A stretch of DNA of 64,000 bases from Vibrio casei (GCF_002218025.2 NZ_AP018680.1:1488001-1552000); one strand, 5' to 3'; counted from the first letter of the stretch, positions 18,699-28,893 are shown. Notes: a model not told the origin generated them from the sequence alone. Numbers and translations are program-made.

Positions 18699-19322
18699 GT
18701 GCTTGATTACGCTTTGCTTTCTGCTTTTATTCCAACCTTCTTTTTTGTTTCTATCACACCAGGTATGTGCATGACACTGGCGATCACTCTAGGGATGAGT
18801 ATTGGCATTAAAAAAACCATGTGGATGATGATAGGTGAATTAGCAGGGGTTGCATTGGTTGCCACTTCTGCCGTTATTGGTGTGGCTGCTATCATGCTAA
18901 ATTATCCAAATCTATTTATTGTACTGAAATGGATAGGTGGGGCTTATCTCATTTGGATAGGCATAAATATGTGGCGAAATAAAGGCAAAATGTCTTTAAA
19001 CTTAAATAATCCAGACCAACCAACCGAACGCTTTCAATTGATGAGCCAAGGGTTCATTACCGCCATTGCCAATCCAAAAGGTTGGGCATTTATGATCTCG
19101 CTGCTTCCCCCTTTTATCAATGTTGATAAATCTGTGCCCCATCAAATGATGGTTTTAATTAGCATCATATTAGCTACTGAGTTTATCTCTATGATGGCTT
19201 ATGCCACTGGAGGAAAAAGTCTCCGAATCTTTTTAAGTAAAGGTGACAATGTTCGATTTTTGAATCGCATCGCTGGCACACTAATGGTTGGTGTCGGAAT
19301 ATGGCTTATCTTAATCGATTAA
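18699..19322 (+). CDS. LysE/RhtB family amino-acid exporter
   Basis: About 207 aa, six hydrophobic helices. The LysE signature lies in FFFVSITPGMCMTLAITLGM, with the second conserved block AIANPKGWAFMI. Exporters of this family remove amino acids such as lysine, threonine or homoserine; substrate unknown. The start is uncertain: GTG at 18699 fits the family N-terminus (VLDYALLSAFIPTFF) but lacks a clear ribosome site, TTG at 18657 is the longer option, and a well-formed ATG start at 18635 is out of frame. Confidence 0.85.
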   Translation: MLDYALLSAFIPTFFFVSITPGMCMTLAITLGMSIGIKKTMWMMIGELAGVALVATSAVIGVAAIMLNYPNLFIVLKWIGGAYLIWIGINMWRNKGKMSLNLNNPDQPTERFQLMSQGFITAIANPKGWAFMISLLPPFINVDKSVPHQMMVLISIILATEFISMMAYATGGKSLRIFLSKGDNVRFLNRIAGTLMVGVGIWLILID

Positions 19323-19559
19323 GATATCGTCTATACCGTAATGACAAATCGGCTTCCAATCTCTGTTTTGTCATTACAACGTTCAACTTGCTTCATCATT
19401 AAACGTTCTTATAACTAAATGTAATATTTCATACCCTATTTGGCTTTGTAATTCCCCTCGTTACTTGTAAATTGCCCTTATTATTCTATTGATAATAAAA
19501 ATAGTTATATCTCAACTATCCACCTCTCTTTTTTAAAACCACATTTTAAGGATACCAAC

Positions 19560-20936
19560 ATGTCACTTGCTGTTATCGTGAACTTAGCGATATTTGTGTG
19601 CATACTTTTCTTTCTCTTTATTCAGCAAAGAAAAACCAACACACTATCTAGACTTGTTTTTCTTGGATTAATTTTTGGTAGTGCTTATGGGCTACTGATC
19701 CACATTTTTTATGGCGAAGGCAACCCTGTTATAAAGCAAACTCTCGATTGGGTAAATGTTGTTGGTAGTGGATATGTTGGCCTATTAAAAATGGTCATCA
19801 TGCCATTAGTACTAATTTCCATGATTTCAGCGGTGGTTAAGCTCGATAGTTCAGGTTCTTTAGGAAAAATCAGTGGGCTAACCATTGGCGTTCTTCTTTT
19901 CACAACAATGATCTCTGCATTAATCGGTATCGCAGTGACACAAGTCTTTGGTTTATCGGCTGCAGGGCTTTCTGAAGGTGTTCGTGAAACGGCACGTATG
20001 GCAGTGCTTGAAACTCGTATAGGTAGCGTCGCCGATCTTACCATTCCGCAAATGTTGGTAAGCTTTATTCCAACCAACCCATTTGCCGATTTAACAGGAT
20101 CACGTTCGACATCGATCATTGCTGTGGTTATTTTTGGTATTCTAGTTGGGATCTCTGCTCGTCATGTAATGAGAGAAAAACAAGAGCTTGAATCACCAAT
20201 TCGTACTTTTGTTGATGCAGTTCAATCTATTGTAATGCGCCTTGTTCGTATGATAATTGCTTTAACACCTTATGGTATTGCAGCATTAATGGCTAAGGTC
20301 GTGGCAACCTCAAGCTTGGGTGACATACTCAGTTTAATTGGGTTTATTGTTGCTTCGTATTGCGCGATCTTCCTTATGTTTTTAGTTCATGGCTTCTTGG
20401 TTTCTCTTGTTGGTGTGAGCCCTGTTGAATACTTTAAACGTATTTGGCCAGTACTCACCTTTGCTTTTACTTCTCGTAGTTCAGCGGCAACTATCCCGTT
20501 GAATGTAGAAGCACAAATTACTAAATTGAAAGTACCACCAGCCATTGCAAATTTAGCGGCAACTTTCGGTGCAACCATCGGTCAAAATGGCTGTGCAGGG
20601 ATTTATCCTGCCATGCTTGCGGTAATGGTTGCCCCAACTGTGGGCATTAATCCAATGGATGTGAATTTTATTCTGTCATTAGTCGCTATTATTACTATCA
20701 GCTCATTTGGTATTGCTGGTGTGGGTGGTGGTGCGACTTTTGCGGCATTGATTGTCCTTCCAGCAATGGGCTTACCCGTAACGATTGCGGCATTACTTAT
20801 TTCAATCGAACCTCTTATTGATATGGCACGAACAGCGCTGAATGTAAGTGGCTCAATGGCTGCAGGTACTATCACGTCACGTTTACTTGGTAACAAGAAA
20901 GAAATAAATAAAGAATTTGAAGATATAGCAGCATAA
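19560..20936 (+). CDS. tcyP: L-cystine/dicarboxylate-type symporter TcyP
   Basis: 458-aa sodium-symporter family protein (DAACS), very close to E. coli TcyP/YdjN (463 aa), a cystine importer. Diagnostic blocks: AFTSRSSAATIPLNVEAQ, GATIGQNGCAGIYPAMLAV and the C-terminal GVGGGATFAALIVLPAMGLP. About nine membrane spans with two re-entrant loops expected from the family. Monocistronic with a strong terminator. Confidence 0.92.
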   Translation: MSLAVIVNLAIFVCILFFLFIQQRKTNTLSRLVFLGLIFGSAYGLLIHIFYGEGNPVIKQTLDWVNVVGSGYVGLLKMVIMPLVLISMISAVVKLDSSGSLGKISGLTIGVLLFTTMISALIGIAVTQVFGLSAAGLSEGVRETARMAVLETRIGSVADLTIPQMLVSFIPTNPFADLTGSRSTSIIAVVIFGILVGISARHVMREKQELESPIRTFVDAVQSIVMRLVRMIIALTPYGIAALMAKVVATSSLGDILSLIGFIVASYCAIFLMFLVHGFLVSLVGVSPVEYFKRIWPVLTFAFTSRSSAATIPLNVEAQITKLKVPPAIANLAATFGATIGQNGCAGIYPAMLAVMVAPTVGINPMDVNFILSLVAIITISSFGIAGVGGGATFAALIVLPAMGLPVTIAALLISIEPLIDMARTALNVSGSMAAGTITSRLLGNKKEINKEFEDIAA

Positions 20937-20954
20937 TAATGTAAATACGAAAAT

Positions 20955-20994
20955 AAAATGCTCGCTCCAATTAAATTGTGAGGCGAGCATTTTT
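20955..20994. terminator. Bidirectional terminator tcyP / exonuclease
   Basis: An 11-bp perfect stem (AAAATGCTCGC / GCGAGCATTTT) with a T-run on plus and a TTTTATTTT tract on minus. Confidence 0.8.
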
Positions 20995-21065
20995 ATATCT
21001 AACTAACCTGAACTTTGGTTAAGTAAATCTATATAGATAGAGCGACTATTATTGAGGAGACACTT

Positions 21066-21596
21066 TTATAGTATAACAAGCGCCAATTTAGCAAGATTAT
21101 AAGCATCTACATAACCCGAATGCTGGCGGCCTTCCCACTCTATATTCAATCGCTCTTGAGCGGCTTTATGTCCAATACGATTATCTTTAAGGCGATATTT
21201 TATCCGGTAAAGTGTGGCCAAATTTAAGAATTCTTTAAATGGAAACTCTAAGCCTTTGTTTTTGCATTCTTGATGAAGAATTTCATCATCTCGTCCCCAA
21301 GAAGCATAAATCTTATTAGGCCCACCAAAATTCTTAATCATAGACTTAATGACTTGTTCTAACGGACGACCTTGTTTTTGTATTTTTTTAGGCGTAATAC
21401 CAGTGAGCTCAAAACAAAAACCTGATATTTCATCTTGCTCTGGTTTTACATAATATTGAGCACGTTTAACGATTTCACCTTGGCTTAGATCGATTTCGGC
21501 CAGACCTACTTCAATGATCTCACCCGTCGTTCCAACTCCATCATTATTCCAGCAGCACATTTCTAAATCGAAACATACGACTCTGTTATAATTCAT
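21066..21596 (-). CDS. DEDDh 3'-5' exonuclease, ERI-1/KapD-like
   Basis: 176 aa. ExoI motif FDLEM (Asp-Glu), ExoII region ASWGRDDEIL and ExoIII H-SGYVDA with the DEDDh histidine and aspartate. This group trims 3' ends of RNA or DNA; the N-terminal layout (MNYNRVVCFDLEMCCW) is nearer to the Eri1/KapD-type than to DnaQ. Single gene; its start has only a distant GAAGG ribosome site. Confidence 0.87.
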   Translation of the reverse strand: MNYNRVVCFDLEMCCWNNDGVGTTGEIIEVGLAEIDLSQGEIVKRAQYYVKPEQDEISGFCFELTGITPKKIQKQGRPLEQVIKSMIKNFGGPNKIYASWGRDDEILHQECKNKGLEFPFKEFLNLATLYRIKYRLKDNRIGHKAAQERLNIEWEGRQHSGYVDAYNLAKLALVIL

Positions 21597-21694
21597 CGTT
21601 AACTCAAACCTTCAAAAAAAGAAAATGATTTTAGCGGAGAATGGTTTTATTCTCACCCCTAAATTCCCTCTTCACTTCTCAAGTGCTACAAATA

Positions 21695-23229
21695 TCACCG
21701 ATTAAACACTGTTGCAGTGTTTCTACCCCCTTTTTTACTTTCGTATAGTGCAGCATCAGCATTATGCTGTAACTCTTCCGCCGACTCGCCTAGCCAAACA
21801 CACGCCCCAATACTAATTGTGCAATGAATAATTTTCCCATTCATTTTATATTCTGAATGAGCAACACGTTGGCAAATTTTATTACAGTAATCTTGTAGGC
21901 TTTTGTTATCGTTAATATAAGTGAAAATACAGAACTCATCTCCACCTATTCGAGTAAACATATCATCGTGTTGTAAACACTGAGACACGACATAGGAAAC
22001 ATGTTGCAAAATAACATCACCGGCTGGATGCCCATAAACATCATTAATAAGCTTAAATTTATCAATGTCGAAAGAGAGCAAACTAAATCCTTTTTTAGCG
22101 TCTAATAACTGAGCTAAACGATCATTAAATGCTCTGCGATTGTACAATCCTGTCAAAGTATCATGCTCAACCAAAAAGCGTAATTCACGGGTTTTTTCAT
22201 CAAGAATGATACCCAAGCGAACTTTTTCTCGAGTGACCAAACTGACAATGAATGTTAATAACAAGGTGATTATTATCCCAGCACTCGCCATGCTAATTAA
22301 AGCCAATTCATTACTTTTGCTAATCGCTACTTTTTTCTTAAACTTCACCACCCAATTGCGATTAGATAGATGCACAAACTTTTCGATCACATCACCTTCA
22401 TTACTTTCCCAGTCGGCGCTTTGAAATAAAATAGGATCATCTTCAGCATCAAAACCAGTATCTAAAATTTGTATTGATAGTTGATTGTCCTTATTGATTT
22501 CATTAACTAACTTATCAAAGTACTGACTTAATCGTATAACTCCGATCATAACTCCGAGAAGATTTTGTTCATAGGTATCAAACACTGGGTAATAAACCAA
22601 CATACCGTCTTTAGGCATTTTATTGTCTAAGCTATCTTGTAGTAATCGAATTTTATCGGACAAATTTGGCTTACCGTGAGTGAGAATATGTTCAATAATC
22701 CTGCCAAAACGCTCTCGCGACGAATAAAAACCTAAGATGTTAATATTAGCTTCGGTTCTAGGGAAAATATCGGTAGCAATATAAATCGGCTCATCCCTTT
22801 TAATACATAACCTTCAACTCGTCCTTCATCTTTAGGTACGGTATAAATCTGATAACTAGGAAAGGTTTTTCGAACTTTTTCAATATGGTCAGGAATGTCA
22901 TTCACAGCGACTTTCTCCATCCACTGCAAACCAATTAAACTATCAGAATGTGAAAGCAGCACTTTAGAAAAAGTAGCAAATTGGTGCCAATCACTTGGCT
23001 CCGTAGAATGATAGAAGTTCGCCCCAGCACCGATATCATTTAAATCTCGGTTAACGAGTTCCGAGAGTCGATCTGTATTCATAGTTGCCATATTATCTAA
23101 TTGATTAAGAGCTAAATGCATATGCATTTTATAAACATAACTCACACTCAAAATAGTTATCGCCGATGCTAAAAAGAAAGTACATAAAGCAGCAAAATGG
23201 CGATTCATCACTTTAAAAAACATGTTCAT
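21695..23229 (-). pseudogene. CHASE-GGDEF diguanylate cyclase, one-base frameshift
   Basis: Two reading frames together make one protein of about 511 aa. ATG at 23229 with AGGAAG upstream; TM1 near residues 12-30; CHASE sensor to about 275; TM2 near 290-310; GGDEF domain at the C-terminus with RIGGDEFCIF intact. The inhibitory site upstream reads QHDD instead of RxxD. The frame breaks at 22795-22801 (coding AAAAGGG): adding one base restores VLKRDEPIYIATDIFPRTEA. As it stands the cyclase domain is not translated with its sensor. Sequencing error is the alternative. Confidence 0.85.
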
Positions 23230-23505
23230 ATAGAAAGACTTCCTGTTTTTCTGCTTTTCTAACAAAATATACCTTACCTTTGCCACAAAAAGTTGGCCTT
23301 TTTATGCAAAGCAACTTATAAAACACTGTATTTTATAAGGTTAACTGGCTATTTATTATTCATAAGCATAGTTCAGTTAAGGATTTTCAATCGATTTTGT
23401 CGGTGTTGTGATAAAATATCGCAATAATTTTTATTTTATTCTTGTGAAATTCAAATATGCCCAAACATCTGGCTAATGAATCCTTGATAGTATAGAGAAA
23501 CCATC

Positions 23506-24132
23506 ATGACTTTTGATTTAACCGCATTTCCAACAAGCTTCGATATATTACATATCATTCTTGCCATCACCACCGTACTTTTCCTGTTCCTTTCGATGAG
23601 AACCCAAACCGTCGAAAAAATTATCGAAAAACCAGTAGAAAAAATCGTCGAAATTGAAAAGCCTGTTGAGAAAATCATCGAGGTAGAGAAAGTCGTTGAA
23701 GTAGAAAAAGTAGTAGAGAAGATTGTTGAAGTAGAATCTAAGCTGAAAACCTCTCCAACTGATTCTGCGCTGCAACTAATGTCTATTTTCCAACAAGAAG
23801 CGCGTTTATTAGATTTTCTTTCTGAAGACTTAACGGGCTTTAGCGATGAAGAAGTGGGTGCGGCGGCACGTGTTATCCACATTGGTGGGCAAAAAGTACT
23901 CACTGACCATTTTACGCTTTCCAATATTCGTAATGAAGAGGAAGAAACACGCATAAGTGTACCTGAGGGCTTTAATGCTCAAGAAATTCGTTTAACAGGT
24001 AATGTGTCAGGACAAGCACCATTCACCGGCACCTTAATTCATAAAGGTTGGAAAGCGGACAGCGTAACCCTACCAAAACTGTCTGAAAACTACGATGCTT
24101 CTGTTCTTGCGCCAGCAGAGGTAGAACTGTAA
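23506..24132 (+). CDS. DUF2760 protein, membrane anchor plus VEK repeat
   Basis: 208 aa. One membrane helix at residues 13-30, then residues 35-78 made of a repeating VEKIVEVEKVVE-type charged coil, then a globular DUF2760 domain (about 85-208) with FLSEDLTGFSDEEVGAAARVIH. Role unknown; the family is found next to unusual Hsp70 genes, as here. Its stop overlaps the next start by one base (TAATG), so the Hsp70 below is translationally coupled. Confidence 0.85.
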   Translation: MTFDLTAFPTSFDILHIILAITTVLFLFLSMRTQTVEKIIEKPVEKIVEIEKPVEKIIEVEKVVEVEKVVEKIVEVESKLKTSPTDSALQLMSIFQQEARLLDFLSEDLTGFSDEEVGAAARVIHIGGQKVLTDHFTLSNIRNEEEETRISVPEGFNAQEIRLTGNVSGQAPFTGTLIHKGWKADSVTLPKLSENYDASVLAPAEVEL

Positions 24133-25991
24133 TGGATTCAAGTCAATTTTTCATTGGTATCGATCTCGGTACCACGCACTGCGTAGTGTCTTACTGCACT
24201 ATTCTTAATCACACAGACAGTCTTAACGGTGCTGAAAACAGCGTAACACCAACAGTGAAAGTCTTTCCGATTCCACAATTGGTGGCACAAGGCCAAGTTC
24301 AATCACTAAATCAACTGCCTTCGTTTTTGTATCAAGCCCATGAAAGTGAGATTGCAATTGATCATATGACACTTCCGTGGTCACAGCCGTCTCAATTACA
24401 AGGCAACACCAAAACATTGGTTGGCAGCATTGCTCGTAACATGGGTAATAAAACCCCCATGCGCCTTATTGCGAGTGCAAAAAGTTGGTTATGCCACGGC
24501 GGTGTGGATCGTCGTAGTGCCTTTTTACCACAAGGCAGTGATGACGAAGTGCAAAAAGTATCGCCATTAAAAGCCACTGAATTTTATTTAAAACACCTTA
24601 TGGACGCTTGGGATAACGTACACCAAGACGCACCGTTACGCGATCAACAAGTTACCATTACGATTCCGGCTTCATTTGACCCTGCGGCAAAAGAATTAAC
24701 TGCAGAAGCCGCTCGTAACACAGGTTTTAATCACATCACCCTACTTGAAGAGCCTCAAGCGGCGCTTTACAGCTGGATTGACAGCAACCATGATGCGTGG
24801 CGTGACCAAGTGGAGCTGGGTGATTTAGTCTTAGTCGTCGATATTGGTGGTGGTACCACCGATTTATCTTTGGTTTCAGTTAGCGAACAAGAAGGGAATT
24901 TGTCACTTGAACGTATCGCCGTGGGTGAGCATATCCTACTCGGTGGCGACAACATGGACTTAGCGCTGGCTTATCGTTTAAAAATGAATTTAGCCCAACA
25001 AGGTAAACAACTTCAACCTTGGCAAGTTCAAGCCATGGCGCACCTTTGCCGTGACGCTAAAGAAGCACTACTTAACGACAAAACCTTAACTTCCGTTCCT
25101 ATTGTGGTGCCCAGCCGTGGTTCAAAATTACTCGGCAGCACATTAAAAACAGAATTAACTCAACAAGATGTCGAACAAACCTTACTCGAAGGTTTCTTCC
25201 CTAAGGTTGCCGTTTCTGAACACCCCGTTCAATCTGCGCGTAGTGCCTTGACCCAGCTTGGACTTCCTTATGCTCAAGACGCTGGCATTACACGCCATAT
25301 TGCGGCATTTTTATCTCGTCAGAACCAAGATGAACAAACTGAATTTGTGAAACCAAACAAGGTACTGTTCAACGGTGGTGTATTAAAGTCAGAACTCATT
25401 TCAGAGCGCCTACTTGGTATTATTAATTCATGGTTGGCGACAAGTCACAGTACACCCATAACTGAATTAACGGGCGTTGATCTGGACCTTGCGGTAGCTC
25501 GTGGTGCTAGCTATTACGGTTACGTGCGTCATAACCTTACAACGGGTAACAGCGGTGTACGTATTCGTGGTGGTATCGCTAGCAGTTACTATGTAGGAAT
25601 TGAAAGCGCCATGCCGGCAATTCCAGGCATGGCTCCTCCAATGGAAGCGATTTGCGTTGCACCATTTGGATTGGAGGAAGGCAGTCATGTTGAACTCTCA
25701 AATCAAGACTTTGGGCTTGTAATTGGTCAACCAGTACAATTCCAATTCTATGGTTCAACGACACGTCGAGATGACGAAGTCGGCACTCATCTTGATTTTT
25801 GGATGCCAGAAGAACTCGAAGAATTACCGGAAATCCACGTAACACTCGATGCTAGCAACGGCCGTAATATTGGTGACGTGGTGGTGGTTAATCTTACCGC
25901 AACCATTACCGAGATTGGGACATTAGAGCTAGAAGCCATCGCGAAAGACAACGGTCAAAAATGGCATGTTGAGTTCAGTGTTCGTCAATAA
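24132..25991 (+). CDS. Hsp70 family protein without lid domain
   Basis: 619 aa. Actin-like ATPase with phosphate-1 loop IGIDLGTTHCVVSYC, phosphate-2 loop VVDIGGGTTDLSLVS and adenosine loop VLFNGGVLKSEL. The C-terminal 130 residues form a short beta-rich part; the helical lid and the EEVD-type tail of DnaK are absent. It follows the DUF2760 gene with a TAATG overlap. No J-protein or GrpE gene is nearby, so client and partner are unknown. Confidence 0.88.
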   Translation: MDSSQFFIGIDLGTTHCVVSYCTILNHTDSLNGAENSVTPTVKVFPIPQLVAQGQVQSLNQLPSFLYQAHESEIAIDHMTLPWSQPSQLQGNTKTLVGSIARNMGNKTPMRLIASAKSWLCHGGVDRRSAFLPQGSDDEVQKVSPLKATEFYLKHLMDAWDNVHQDAPLRDQQVTITIPASFDPAAKELTAEAARNTGFNHITLLEEPQAALYSWIDSNHDAWRDQVELGDLVLVVDIGGGTTDLSLVSVSEQEGNLSLERIAVGEHILLGGDNMDLALAYRLKMNLAQQGKQLQPWQVQAMAHLCRDAKEALLNDKTLTSVPIVVPSRGSKLLGSTLKTELTQQDVEQTLLEGFFPKVAVSEHPVQSARSALTQLGLPYAQDAGITRHIAAFLSRQNQDEQTEFVKPNKVLFNGGVLKSELISERLLGIINSWLATSHSTPITELTGVDLDLAVARGASYYGYVRHNLTTGNSGVRIRGGIASSYYVGIESAMPAIPGMAPPMEAICVAPFGLEEGSHVELSNQDFGLVIGQPVQFQFYGSTTRRDDEVGTHLDFWMPEELEELPEIHVTLDASNGRNIGDVVVVNLTATITEIGTLELEAIAKDNGQKWHVEFSVRQ

Positions 25992-26019
25992 CCATAGATT
26001 TAACAGCACACACTAAAAC

Positions 26020-26063
26020 AAAGGCATTGAATCGAACTCAACCATCTATTCAATGCCTTTTGT
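26020..26063 (+). terminator. Terminator between the two Hsp70 genes
   Basis: 13-bp perfect stem AAAGGCATTGAAT / ATTCAATGCCTTT, loop 15 nt, then TTTTGTGT. It ends part of the transcripts from the first Hsp70 gene and overlaps an in-frame upstream ATG (26053) of the next gene, arguing that ATG is not used. Confidence 0.75.
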
Positions 26064-26082
26064 GTATATATTAGGGATTAAC

Positions 26083-28893
26083 ATGACCTCACCTCACAAA
26101 AACAATGCTCGTTATTTAATCGGTATCGATTTGGGTACCACCAACAGCGTTTTAGCGTATTGTGAAATTGAAGATAATTTGACGCAAAGTGCTGTCAATA
26201 TTTTCAAAATAGATCAATTGGTAGGCCCAGGTGAAGTTGTGCGTAAACCTTTATTGCCCTCTTTTCGTTTTCATCCTACAAACAGCCAATTTCAAAACTC
26301 AGATATGAGTTTACCTTGGGATACACAGCCAGTTGAAGGTGAATTAGATCAAGTGATCATTGGCGAGTGGGCGCGTGAATTGGGCTCTCAAATTGAAGGC
26401 CGACAAGTCTCTAGTGCAAAAAGTTGGTTATCGCATGATGGCGTTGATCGAGAATCGGACATATTGCCTTGGTCGGCGGCTGATAATGTCGAAAAAGTTT
26501 CTCCATTACTTGCCAGTGCAAGCTACTTAAATCATATGCGTCAAAGCTGGGATCACCACAGTCCGAACCATAAACTGGCGGATCAAGAAGTGGTGGTGAC
26601 GATTCCAGCTTCTTTTGATGAAACCGCGCGCAACCTTACCTTAAAAACCGCAAAACTTGCCGGCTTGGCTAACATTCATTTATTAGAAGAACCGCAAGCG
26701 GTATGTTACGACTGGTACAGCCGTCATCTCGATTCTGCATCACAACAACTGCAATATATCCCATCTATTTTAGTGTGTGATGTGGGCGGTGGCACCACCG
26801 ATCTCAGTTTAATTTCAGCCGAGCATCAACAAGATAGCTTATTCCTCAACCGTATTGGGGTAGGTGATCACCTAATGCTTGGTGGAGATAACATTGATTT
26901 AGCATTAGCGCATTTGGCCGAGCAACGTTTAAGCCAAAACAAAAAGCTCAATGCGGCTTCGCTGATGAAGCTTATTCAACAAACGCGTAAAGTAAAAGAA
27001 GACTTATTGCGCCCCGACGCGCCTGAACAAGCGAAAATTTCCATACTAGGCAGTGGTTCACGCTTAATTGGTGGAACAAAAAGCGCGCCAATCAGTAAAA
27101 AAGAAATTCATAATATTGTGTTAGATGGCTTCTTTCCACTCACCGACAAACAAGACATGCCATTACAACGCCGTACTGCGGTGGTCGAGTTTGGTTTACC
27201 TTATGCTGCTGATGCCGCGATCAGTCGCCATATTGCTGAATTTATTCAAAACCACTCATCCGATGCTAAAACCCCCACTGCCTTATTATTAAATGGTGGC
27301 GTATTTAATAGCGAATTGGTTGAAAGCCGCATGGTCGAGCTATTAAGTCAGTGGCATGGCTCACCTATTACGTTACTGGATAATCCTAATCCCGATTTAT
27401 CCGTCGCCTTTGGCGCAGTCGCTTATGCTAAAGCTCGTCATGGATCACAACTTAAAATTGGTGGCGGTTCTGCTCGTTCTTACTTTTTGCATTTAAAGCA
27501 AAAGAACACGTCAGCCTCTAAAGCCTTGTGCGTTCTAGCAAAAGGCACTGAAGCGGGACAAGAAATACGATTACACGGTCGTCAATTTTTACTTACCCTT
27601 GGCGAACCCATTCAAATTGATCTATTAACCTCTACTCAAGAAGTATTCATCGATGCCAATGGCACGTTAACGCCCCCAAAAAATAGTTTATTACTTAATG
27701 TTCAACGTAACCTTGAACGAGCCGACTTTAAACCCCTGCCTCCTTACATTGCCACATTAGAAGGCAACCAAGCTCGCGAATCTTTACAAGCGAATCAAAA
27801 AGACAGAGTTGAAGTGATTCTCGCCTGTCAACTGACCGAAGTAGGCACCCTCAAGATTGAATGTGTCAGCACCCAAAATGACAACAAACGTTGGTTACTG
27901 GAATTTGATACCCGTAAGCATGAAGAATTTGAACAAGCGCAAACGCATCCTCACTTAGAGCAAGCCAAAGAATTCATCACTGTCGCCTACTCTGCCAATA
28001 AAAAAGCCGACAACGACAAGCACATTAAAACGCTAAGCAAAGATTTAGAAAAACAATTAGGCAAACGTGACCAATGGGACTTCCCAACTCTACGTCAATT
28101 GTTTGATACCTTCTCATTAGGTAAAAAACGTCGTCGCCGCTCAAGCGATCATGAAAAGCAATGGTTACGCTTGGCAGGCTTTACTCTGCGCCCCGGTTTT
28201 GGTGACCCCACAGATGAATGGCGTATCGAACAAACTTGGGCGTTATACCAACAAGGTATTCAATTTCCATCGCATCAAACATGGTCAGATTGGTGGATTT
28301 TCTGGCGCCGTATTGCTGGCGGTTTGAACCACAATCAACAAGAATCCATCTTGGCTGATATTGCCAAATACCTGCACCCCGGCGCACATCGCAACAAAGG
28401 CACAGGAAAAGAAGCCAGCGAACATGGTTATGAAGCCATGGTGAGTCTATCTGCCTCACTGGAACATTTGGATAACGAAGATAAAGTTTTGCTGTCAAAC
28501 TGGTATTTAAACCGCGCACAGAAAAGTACCGAGCACGTTCAAGCACATTGGTGGGCTCTTGGTCGCTTAGCATCACGAAGCCAATTATACGGCAGCCAGC
28601 ACAACATCGTCCCTGCGGCGCAAGTTAATCAATGGCTATTGAAAATGCTTGAACTGGATTGGAAGCAAGAATCCATGATTGGCTTTGCCGCGGTAATGAT
28701 GGGCCGTAAAACCGGTGATCGTAGTATCGATATTTCGCAAGATATTCGCGCCAAAGTGATTGAAAAACTCATAGCCAGTCGCGCGACACCAACTTGGATT
28801 GACCTAGTCAGTGAAGTGAAAGAGCTAACGGAAGATGAATCGAAGAAAGTGTTTGGCGATTCGATTCCAGCAGGATTGCAGATGGTGGTGTGA
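26083..28893 (+). CDS. Hsp70 family protein with C-terminal DUF3731 domain
   Basis: 936 aa. N-terminal Hsp70 ATPase with IGIDLGTTNSVLAYC, VCDVGGGTTDLSLIS and LLNGGVFNSEL, followed by a short beta region and, from about 640, a long helical DUF3731 domain (KKRRRRSSDHEKQWLRLAGF, many Trp). Paralogous to the preceding Hsp70. The start at 26083 has AGGG 8 nt upstream; an ATG at 26053 lies inside a terminator stem. Likely the third member of one module with DUF2760. Confidence 0.87.
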   Translation: MTSPHKNNARYLIGIDLGTTNSVLAYCEIEDNLTQSAVNIFKIDQLVGPGEVVRKPLLPSFRFHPTNSQFQNSDMSLPWDTQPVEGELDQVIIGEWARELGSQIEGRQVSSAKSWLSHDGVDRESDILPWSAADNVEKVSPLLASASYLNHMRQSWDHHSPNHKLADQEVVVTIPASFDETARNLTLKTAKLAGLANIHLLEEPQAVCYDWYSRHLDSASQQLQYIPSILVCDVGGGTTDLSLISAEHQQDSLFLNRIGVGDHLMLGGDNIDLALAHLAEQRLSQNKKLNAASLMKLIQQTRKVKEDLLRPDAPEQAKISILGSGSRLIGGTKSAPISKKEIHNIVLDGFFPLTDKQDMPLQRRTAVVEFGLPYAADAAISRHIAEFIQNHSSDAKTPTALLLNGGVFNSELVESRMVELLSQWHGSPITLLDNPNPDLSVAFGAVAYAKARHGSQLKIGGGSARSYFLHLKQKNTSASKALCVLAKGTEAGQEIRLHGRQFLLTLGEPIQIDLLTSTQEVFIDANGTLTPPKNSLLLNVQRNLERADFKPLPPYIATLEGNQARESLQANQKDRVEVILACQLTEVGTLKIECVSTQNDNKRWLLEFDTRKHEEFEQAQTHPHLEQAKEFITVAYSANKKADNDKHIKTLSKDLEKQLGKRDQWDFPTLRQLFDTFSLGKKRRRRSSDHEKQWLRLAGFTLRPGFGDPTDEWRIEQTWALYQQGIQFPSHQTWSDWWIFWRRIAGGLNHNQQESILADIAKYLHPGAHRNKGTGKEASEHGYEAMVSLSASLEHLDNEDKVLLSNWYLNRAQKSTEHVQAHWWALGRLASRSQLYGSQHNIVPAAQVNQWLLKMLELDWKQESMIGFAAVMMGRKTGDRSIDISQDIRAKVIEKLIASRATPTWIDLVSEVKELTEDESKKVFGDSIPAGLQMVV

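Noticed and set aside
28181..28576. 131-codon minus-strand frame inside the second Hsp70 gene.
   Set aside because: It is antisense to a well-supported gene, has no ribosome site and no recognisable motif.
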